A DNA stretch of 39,555 bases from Bacteroidales bacterium. Its GTDB lineage: Bacteria; Bacteroidota; Bacteroidia; Bacteroidales; JAADJA01. The number at the start of each line of letters is the position of its first letter. Positions within the stretch are counted from its first letter, which is position 1. Shown here piece after piece: positions 34,462 through 39,555 of this stretch. A program made the translations under genes and the position numbers. The stretch lies in the NCBI GenBank assembly GCA_020438105.1, contig JAGQVE010000038.1:1-39555 (forward strand), in the 5' to 3' direction. The notes under the pieces were generated by a model, which was not told the DNA's origin, made no database searches, and saw only the letters and a list, made by a program, of their open reading frames with translations.

Positions 34462-34794
34462 ATGGGAAACAGAAAAATTGCTATCCCGGAAAAAAACCAC
34501 AAACTGGCAAATCATTTCGCACAATGCCAGCAAATCAGTATTTATAAAATTGATGGTGGTAAAATAACAGGCAAAAAGGAAATTCAGGCTACCCAGGAAT
34601 CCATGCAACAATTTCCTGCCTTAATTTATAATAATGGTGTGGATGTGGTGCTAGCCGCCGGCATCGAAGACAACACTTTTAACGCCCTTACCGGACTCGG
34701 AATAACAGTGCTGGCCGGCACAACCAAAGCGCCTGCCGACAAACTGATCAACGATTACATCAAGGGGAAACTAAAAACGAAATTCAATACCTGA
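34462..34794 (+). CDS. Dinitrogenase Fe-Mo cofactor (NifX/NifB C-terminal-like) domain protein
   Basis: The 110-residue protein has a single Nitro_FeMo-Co fold: IAIPEKNHKLANHFAQCQQI at the start and GVDVVLAAGIEDNTFNALTG in the middle. Members bind Fe-S or iron-molybdenum cluster precursors, but many lie in non-diazotrophs and have unknown roles. No nif gene is near, so nitrogen fixation is not implied. It follows rubrerythrin by 26 bp, suggesting iron or oxidative-stress handling. Confidence 0.85.
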   Translation: MGNRKIAIPEKNHKLANHFAQCQQISIYKIDGGKITGKKEIQATQESMQQFPALIYNNGVDVVLAAGIEDNTFNALTGLGITVLAGTTKAPADKLINDYIKGKLKTKFNT

Positions 34795-34819
34795 AATCAG
34801 GTAATGAATTAAATCTAAT

Positions 34820-35275
34820 TTAAAATACATCTAAAATTTTGGTCTTATTACCATTGAAGGTATATTCTTCGCCTTGTTTTTTACCTTCCATGGCCTTATA
34901 TACAGGTACGATACCAGAAATGGCAAAATAAACCTGACCTTCCACTTCAAACTTTCCCAAACCGGTGCTTATAAAAAGCCTTTGTGATTCAGTTATTACA
35001 ACAGCACCAAACGTTACTTCATTAAAAGGTTTCAATGGATCAATTTTATCCAAAGCTTCAATTTGCTCATTCATCTTTGCAAGTTGCTGACCGTACATAT
35101 CCCTTTTGCGAAGCAATTGTGAACGAAAAGCATCATACCTGTCGCGGGGCGGACCGTAATCATTTGCTGCCTTTTGCGCCTCGCTCATTGCCACTCTCAG
35201 TTCGTCGGCTTTAGCATCAAGAATATCGTGGCAGGTTCCTATAATTTTTTGCTTTAACTGAAGATTGTTCATCAT
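34820..35275 (-). CDS. GreA/GreB-like protein
   Basis: The 151-residue protein has an N-terminal coiled coil (about 5-80) and a C-terminal Gre/FKBP-like domain (about 88-150), recognisable by VTFGAVVITESQRLFIS and AISGIVPVYKAMEGKKQGEE. GreA rescues backtracked RNA polymerase using acidic residues (GDLSEN-type) at the coiled-coil tip. Here the tip reads NDYGPPRDRYDAF, so the standard acidic pair is not obvious. It may bind polymerase without cleavage activity. Some database entries label relatives 3-oxoacyl-ACP synthase, which the sequence does not support. Confidence 0.7.
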   Translation of the reverse strand: MMNNLQLKQKIIGTCHDILDAKADELRVAMSEAQKAANDYGPPRDRYDAFRSQLLRKRDMYGQQLAKMNEQIEALDKIDPLKPFNEVTFGAVVITESQRLFISTGLGKFEVEGQVYFAISGIVPVYKAMEGKKQGEEYTFNGNKTKILDVF

Positions 35276-35285
35276 TTCTTTTTTA

Positions 35286-35293
35286 CAAAATTA
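35286..35293 (-). promoter_or_regulatory. Predicted -7 box (TAATTTTG) of the Gre-like gene
   Basis: The minus strand reads TAATTTTG, matching TAnnTTTG, 10 bp before the ATG, implying a very short leader. Confidence 0.35.
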
Positions 35294-35437
35294 ATATATC
35301 CTACCGTCATTTGTGAAGATAGGAATCCCGTTATTTATTGTTTAGCAAAAATTAATACTTAAGCTTCAAAACAAATTAATTTTAAATCCTTTAGCGAGAT
35401 TAATTGATGAATAAACCCGGATAAAAATGAAATTTTA

Positions 35438-35445
35438 TATCTTTG
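35438..35445 (+). promoter_or_regulatory. Predicted -7 box (TATCTTTG) of the peroxiredoxin gene
   Basis: TATCTTTG matches TAnnTTTG and lies 47 bp before the ATG. No -33 TTTG is seen at normal spacing. Confidence 0.4.
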
Positions 35446-35492
35446 CCGGCAAATTGAAAAGTAATATTAACTAACAAATAAAAAACTTAAAA

Positions 35493-36128
35493 ATGGGCGT
35501 ATTAGTTGGAAGAAAAGCTCCTTTATTTGAAGCTGATGCAGTTGTCAACGGAGGAGAGTTCACTGAGAAATTTTCGTTGGAACAATACATTGGTAAAAAG
35601 TATGTAATTTTCTTTTTCTACCCACTGGATTTTACCTTCGTTTGTCCTACTGAGATTCTTGCATTCCAGAAAAAACTCGAAGAATTTGATAAACGCGATG
35701 TGGCAGTGGTTGGCTGTTCCATCGATTCCAAATTTTCACACTGGGCATGGCTCAATACTGAATTAAAAGATGGTGGTATCAAAGGTGTTAAATTTCCTTT
35801 GGTTTCTGACTTATCAAAAACTATCGCTGAAAACTTTGATGTTTTAGCCGGCGAATATGATTATGATGAAGAGAACGACCTCTCAATGTTTGATGGTGAA
35901 CCAGTAGCTTACCGCGGTTTGTTCCTCATCGACAAACAAGGTGTTGTTCGTCATCAGGTAGTTAATGACCTGCCGCTGGGTCGCAGTGTTGATGAAGCAC
36001 TCAGGATGGTGGATGCGCTTCAGTATTTTGAAGAGCATGGCGAAGTTTGCCCCGCCGACTGGAAACCAGGTGATGACGCTATGGAGCCTACCGCAAATGG
36101 CGTAGCCAATTACCTGTCGAACCATTAA
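35493..36128 (+). CDS. 2-Cys peroxiredoxin (AhpC/Prx1 type)
   Basis: The 211-residue thiol peroxidase has peroxidatic C51 (DFTFVCPTEI) and resolving C186 (GEVCPADW), so it is a typical 2-Cys enzyme. It reduces hydrogen peroxide, alkyl hydroperoxides and often peroxynitrite. There is a small insertion around residues 121-138 (EYDYDEENDLSMFDGEP). The reductant is not encoded nearby. A terminator follows 19 bp after the stop. Confidence 0.95.
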   Translation: MGVLVGRKAPLFEADAVVNGGEFTEKFSLEQYIGKKYVIFFFYPLDFTFVCPTEILAFQKKLEEFDKRDVAVVGCSIDSKFSHWAWLNTELKDGGIKGVKFPLVSDLSKTIAENFDVLAGEYDYDEENDLSMFDGEPVAYRGLFLIDKQGVVRHQVVNDLPLGRSVDEALRMVDALQYFEEHGEVCPADWKPGDDAMEPTANGVANYLSNH

Positions 36129-36147
36129 TGATATACTTTAATTGACG

Positions 36148-36176
36148 AAAGGCAGCCTCCGGGTTGCCTTTTTTAT
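36148..36176 (+). terminator. Intrinsic terminator after the peroxiredoxin gene
   Basis: The stem AGGCAGCC/GGTTGCCT, with one G-T wobble and a 4-nt loop, is followed by six T residues. Confidence 0.8.
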
Positions 36177-36202
36177 TTAATAACCCTACCCAATCTTTTT
36201 AT

Positions 36203-36210
36203 TACTTTTG
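36203..36210 (+). promoter_or_regulatory. Predicted -7 box (TACTTTTG) of the MFS gene
   Basis: TACTTTTG matches TAnnTTTG, 30 bp before the ATG. It would start a transcript covering the carrier and the deacetylase. Confidence 0.4.
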
Positions 36211-36240
36211 AAACAGACAGGGAATTAAAAAATCACCCCC

Positions 36241-37614
36241 ATGGAACAATCACTGAAAGATAAAAAGTTGATGCGCTGGCTGGTTTTATTTCTGATCGCA
36301 TTTGTTCAGGCTGCCAATTACTATTTCTATGATGTTTTTTCACCTTTGAAACGCCATCTGGAGGAAAGCTTCCATTTTACAAATACCGATTTTGGCTTGT
36401 TCATTTCAGTATATTCTGTTCCCAATGTTTTCCTGTTAATGTGTATTTGGGGAGGAATTATTCTTGACCGGCTGGGTATACGCCGAACAGGCTTTCTCTT
36501 TGTAATATTGATGACCGGCGGTGCTTTTATTACTGCATACGGAGCAAGCCAGTATTACATCAATGGCGGGCCCGGATATGCAATCATGAATTCCTTTTTA
36601 CCCAAATATTCGCCTGAATTAAAAATGATGCTTTTAGGTAGGTTTTTGTTTGGCCTGGGAGCCGAAACATCTATCGTAGTGGTTAGCAAAACCATCGTAA
36701 AATGGTTTAAAGGAAAGGAACTTGCCCTGGCATTTGGGCTAAAAATCGGGATAGCACGTTCCGGATCATGGGCGGCCTTTGCATTTTCACCGCTTATCGC
36801 AGAACAAACAGGAGTATGGGTGAATGCCATTTGGGTATCGGTGATTTTACTGACAATTGGTTTATTGTTTTTCACCATATATTCTTTTATCGATTTAAAA
36901 GTCGACAGGCAGGTTCAGCAAGGTGGACTGCTAAGTGAGGCTGATATATTCAGGTTTAATGACATACTCAGGTTATTTTCAAACAAGAGTTTTATTTTTG
37001 TCACCTTGCTGTGCATGACTTTTTATTCGGCGGTATTTCCATTTCAATCTTTTTCTGCCGATTTCTTTTTGAATAAATACAACTTTTCCGAAACTTTAAG
37101 TGGGAATATTGCATCACTCATGCCCGTGGGTACCGCCATTTTTACACCGCTTTTTGGCTTTTTTGTCGATCGGAAAGGGAGAAGTGCAACGCTCATGATT
37201 TATGGATCCTTACTACTTGTTTTGGTTCATTTGGCATTTGGGCTTACACATATTTCGCCAATTGTTTTAATGATTTTACTTGGAATCGCATTTTCACTTG
37301 TTCCTGCTGCCATGTGGCCATCGGTTGCAAAAATTGTTGCTGAAAAAAGAATTGGAAGCGCTTATGGAACCATGTTTGCCATTCAAAACCTCGGATTGTG
37401 GGCATTTCCGCTGCTGGTAGGGATCATCCTCGATAAAACGAATCCAGAGATAACACCCGAAATGGTTTCGGCTGGTATGGCAAATTGGAATTATACATGG
37501 GCAAATCTCATGTTTGCAGGATTGGGTATTTTAGGATTAATTTTCGCATTGTTGCTTAAAAAGGACGATAAAACATCAGGCTACGGACTGGAAATGCCCT
37601 CGAAAAAAGGATAA
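36241..37614 (+). CDS. Major facilitator superfamily transporter
   Basis: The 457-residue protein has about 12 helices, with MFS motif A in both halves (GGIILDRLGIRRTG near 75 and FFVDRKGRSATLM near 308). It lacks the NarK nitrate signatures, so it is not a third nitrate carrier. It resembles the broad group of bacterial relatives of MFSD1, but the substrate cannot be read from the sequence. It is followed by the deacetylase after 2 bp, so the two are co-transcribed. Confidence 0.85.
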   Translation: MEQSLKDKKLMRWLVLFLIAFVQAANYYFYDVFSPLKRHLEESFHFTNTDFGLFISVYSVPNVFLLMCIWGGIILDRLGIRRTGFLFVILMTGGAFITAYGASQYYINGGPGYAIMNSFLPKYSPELKMMLLGRFLFGLGAETSIVVVSKTIVKWFKGKELALAFGLKIGIARSGSWAAFAFSPLIAEQTGVWVNAIWVSVILLTIGLLFFTIYSFIDLKVDRQVQQGGLLSEADIFRFNDILRLFSNKSFIFVTLLCMTFYSAVFPFQSFSADFFLNKYNFSETLSGNIASLMPVGTAIFTPLFGFFVDRKGRSATLMIYGSLLLVLVHLAFGLTHISPIVLMILLGIAFSLVPAAMWPSVAKIVAEKRIGSAYGTMFAIQNLGLWAFPLLVGIILDKTNPEITPEMVSAGMANWNYTWANLMFAGLGILGLIFALLLKKDDKTSGYGLEMPSKKG

Positions 37615-37616
37615 GT

Positions 37617-38240
37617 ATGTATTTAACCCGCAATCCCAAATTTGTAAAATTACTTTATCCGGATATGATCTGGAATATTCGCGTAAATGAGAAGGTGATT
37701 TTTCTGACTTTTGATGATGGCCCTGATCCCAAGGCAACTCTGGATGCCCTCAATTTACTTGCAAAATACCAGGCAAGAGCTACTTTTTTTTGTGTGGGTG
37801 AAAAAGCTCAGAAGTATCCTGAAATTATTCAGCAAATTCTTAAAGCGGGTCATATTATTGGCAACCATAGCCATAAACATTTAAATGGGAGAAAAACAGC
37901 CAGCGAGATATATATCTCCGATATATTGAATGCAGCGGAAGTACTAAACACCAGGCTTTTCCGGCCCCCATATGGCCGGATCACAAGCAAACAAGTAAAA
38001 GCAATAAAATTGGATTTCAAAATAATCATGTGGACAGTGTTGCCTGGTGATTTTGATCAATCTATCTCCCGCGAAACCGTATTGAACCGGTGTATTAAGA
38101 ATACCAAATCCGGCGACATTATCGTTTTGCATGACAATCCTAAGTTCTACGATACAATGATTTATGCACTCGAGGGAACTTTGGATCATTTTTCAAAGGC
38201 AGGATTTAAATTTGCAGCTTTGGAAGACAAATATCTATAA
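37617..38240 (+). CDS. Polysaccharide deacetylase (NodB homology)
   Basis: The 207-residue metal-dependent carbohydrate esterase family 4 protein has TFDDGPDP (D33, D34), metal ligands H84 and H88 in GNHSHKH, the RPPYG motif at 116-120 and the C-terminal IIVLHDN. Members remove N-acetyl groups from chitin-like or peptidoglycan sugars. No signal peptide is visible, which is unusual for an enzyme acting on the wall, so it may be cytoplasmic or exported another way. It starts 2 bp after the MFS gene. Confidence 0.92.
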   Translation: MYLTRNPKFVKLLYPDMIWNIRVNEKVIFLTFDDGPDPKATLDALNLLAKYQARATFFCVGEKAQKYPEIIQQILKAGHIIGNHSHKHLNGRKTASEIYISDILNAAEVLNTRLFRPPYGRITSKQVKAIKLDFKIIMWTVLPGDFDQSISRETVLNRCIKNTKSGDIIVLHDNPKFYDTMIYALEGTLDHFSKAGFKFAALEDKYL

Positions 38241-38278
38241 CTATTTTTAGCAACTTTGCCGATTAAAAAAAATAAAGG

Positions 38279-39555
38279 GTGAAAAAACTCCGTATCATAT
38301 TTAAAGTTGTAATTGTAGCACTGGCGCTGGCTTTTTTAAGCCGGTGTGCCAACCCAGTGAGTCCGTCCGGAGGCCCAAAAGATACAAAGGCACCCAATTT
38401 TGTAAAAGCTGAACCACCTCTATTTACGTGCAATTTTGATAAAAAACGCATCCGGGTTTATTTTGATGAATTTGTGACTTTAAAAGATGTATCTCAGCAA
38501 TTGATTATTTCGCCACCCATGAATGAATCACCAAAGATCACAAGCCGTGGCAAGTCAATTCAGATCGACTTTGAAGAGCCATTAAAGGACAGCACCACAT
38601 ATACCTTGTTTTTTGGTGATGCCATTGTTGATATCACTGAAAATAATCCGGCTTCAAATTTCCTGTATGTATTTTCCACGGGTGATGTACTCGATTCGTT
38701 GACACTGAAAGGAAAAGTTTTGGATGCTTTTAACAATGATCCACTGCCGAATGTGAGCCTGCTGCTTTACCTTGATAACAATGACACCATTCCTTATGAT
38801 TCGCTTCCGTATTTTGTGAAACCGTATTTTATGACCCGATCACTTAGCAGTGGCGACTTCACTTTTAATAATTTACCTGATAAACCTTTTAAATTGTTTG
38901 CCCTTGAAGATTTAAACGGAACACTAACCTTTGATCAGCCAGCTGAACGAATAGCCTTTGTGGATTCATTGGTAAAACCGTATTACATAACACCAGCAAA
39001 GGTTGACTCCATCCCCAATGACACCTTGATTCGCCAGGCCGATTCAATTGTACATGATTCATTAATAAATAAGCAACTCAAGGATAAACTAGACGAATTA
39101 ATAAACCATGATGAACATCCACTGATTGAATTAAAGCTATTCCAGGAGACCGATTCCATTCAAAAATTTTTGAAGGCCTCACTGATTAAACCTCAAAATA
39201 TCGCTTTCATTTTTAAAAATAAAGTGATTGATCCATCCATTGAACTGATCGATAAGGTGATCGAAAATAAATGGTTTATCAGGGAAGATGGTGTAGTTGG
39301 GGATACCATCTTTTACTGGCTCACTCAAGTTCCATCTGATTCATTAACTTTTGTAATTGCCGATAATGGTAAAATTTTGGATACCACCCGGATTTCAATT
39401 GTACCCGCCGAAAAAAGCAGGAGGCAGAAAAAAGAGGAAGAAACAAAAGTGCCAAAAATGAAGCCTGAATTCATGCGGACAAGTCCTGTTCCGGGTCAGC
39501 CTTTTTTCGTTAAATTTCCTTATCCGATTAAATCATTTAACCCAACACCTTTTAT
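38279..39555 (+). CDS. Lipoprotein with N-terminal Ig-like domain (3' end cut by window)
   Basis: A GTG at 38279-38281, preceded by AAAGG, opens a frame running off the window (425 complete codons). The N-terminus MKKLRIIFKVVIVALALAFL then SRCANPVSPSGGPKDTKAP is a lipoprotein signal with lipid Cys at 23. An Ig-like (SbsA-type Big_5) domain follows at about 38-140 (IRVYFDEFVTLKDVSQQL). Next comes a carboxypeptidase-like beta region (LKGKVLDAFNNDPLPNVSLL), then a long Asp/Ser-rich section. It belongs to a family common in Bacteroidota, of unknown function. It lies 38 bp after the deacetylase gene. Confidence 0.85.
   Translation, partial: MKKLRIIFKVVIVALALAFLSRCANPVSPSGGPKDTKAPNFVKAEPPLFTCNFDKKRIRVYFDEFVTLKDVSQQLIISPPMNESPKITSRGKSIQIDFEEPLKDSTTYTLFFGDAIVDITENNPASNFLYVFSTGDVLDSLTLKGKVLDAFNNDPLPNVSLLLYLDNNDTIPYDSLPYFVKPYFMTRSLSSGDFTFNNLPDKPFKLFALEDLNGTLTFDQPAERIAFVDSLVKPYYITPAKVDSIPNDTLIRQADSIVHDSLINKQLKDKLDELINHDEHPLIELKLFQETDSIQKFLKASLIKPQNIAFIFKNKVIDPSIELIDKVIENKWFIREDGVVGDTIFYWLTQVPSDSLTFVIADNGKILDTTRISIVPAEKSRRQKKEEETKVPKMKPEFMRTSPVPGQPFFVKFPYPIKSFNPTPF

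Noticed and set aside
34462..34794. NifX-like domain as a sign of nitrogen fixation
   Set aside because: No nitrogenase or nif gene is nearby, and this domain is widespread in organisms that do not fix nitrogen.
36241..37614. MFS protein as a third nitrate carrier
   Set aside because: It lacks the nitrate signature motifs and the NarK-type arginine contexts seen in the two nar-operon transporters.

Overview
The window looks like chromosome of a Bacteroidota bacterium, probably a facultatively anaerobic member of the Bacteroidales/Marinilabiliales side of the phylum. The reasons are a type IX secretion sorting domain, the phylum-typical gene block DUF1573 - yajC - ybbR - coaE, repeated TAnnTTTG -7 promoter boxes, few Shine-Dalgarno sequences, AT-rich spacers, and a membrane-anchored AraC-type regulator. 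No rRNA, CRISPR array, transposase, integrase or intact tRNA was found. Species assignment is inference.

Left part (1-9407, all on the minus strand). A truncated class III nucleotide cyclase lies at the window edge. Next comes a seven-gene run that reads as one nitric-oxide/nitrosative-stress operon. In transcription order it is an Rrf2/NsrR-like regulator, a DUF438-hemerythrin-PAS protein, a cupin, a YgbA-family protein, a second DUF438-hemerythrin-PAS protein, a DUF1858-DUF2249 protein and a PepSY-TM-like membrane protein with propeller-like loops. Then come a secreted DUF6448 protein and a membrane-anchored AraC regulator in a markedly AT-rich stretch.

Middle (9636-21168, minus strand). 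This is a complete membrane-bound respiratory nitrate reductase operon. In transcription order it holds a di-haem cytochrome c (NarC-like), narG, narH, a signal-peptide-bearing alpha/beta hydrolase, narJ, narI and two NarK-type transporters. All cluster, haem and molybdenum ligands are present. Several inverted repeats sit around its predicted promoter. Together with the left part, this block could respire nitrate to nitrite and cope with the reactive nitrogen that results. No nitrite, NO or N2O reductase is in the window.

Boundary (21290-21600, plus strand). A 3' half of a tRNA-Lys(TTT) gene, from the anticodon stem to the discriminator base, is followed at once by a strong terminator. No 5' half is present. 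This is the usual scar of integration into a tRNA gene, so the nitrate/NO block to its left may be an acquired island whose other end is outside the window.

Right part (21771-39555). This is ordinary core and accessory Bacteroidota gene content. It holds a beta-carbonic anhydrase, a T9SS-secreted Omp28/thioredoxin-like protein, the DUF1573-yajC-ybbR-coaE block, an efflux operon (membrane fusion protein, FtsX-type permease, TolC-like channel) with no ATPase gene, a methyltransferase preceded by a coupled 35-codon ORF, an acyl-ACP thioesterase, rubrerythrin, a NifX-like protein, a Gre-like protein, a 2-Cys peroxiredoxin, an MFS carrier, a polysaccharide deacetylase and a truncated Ig-like lipoprotein.
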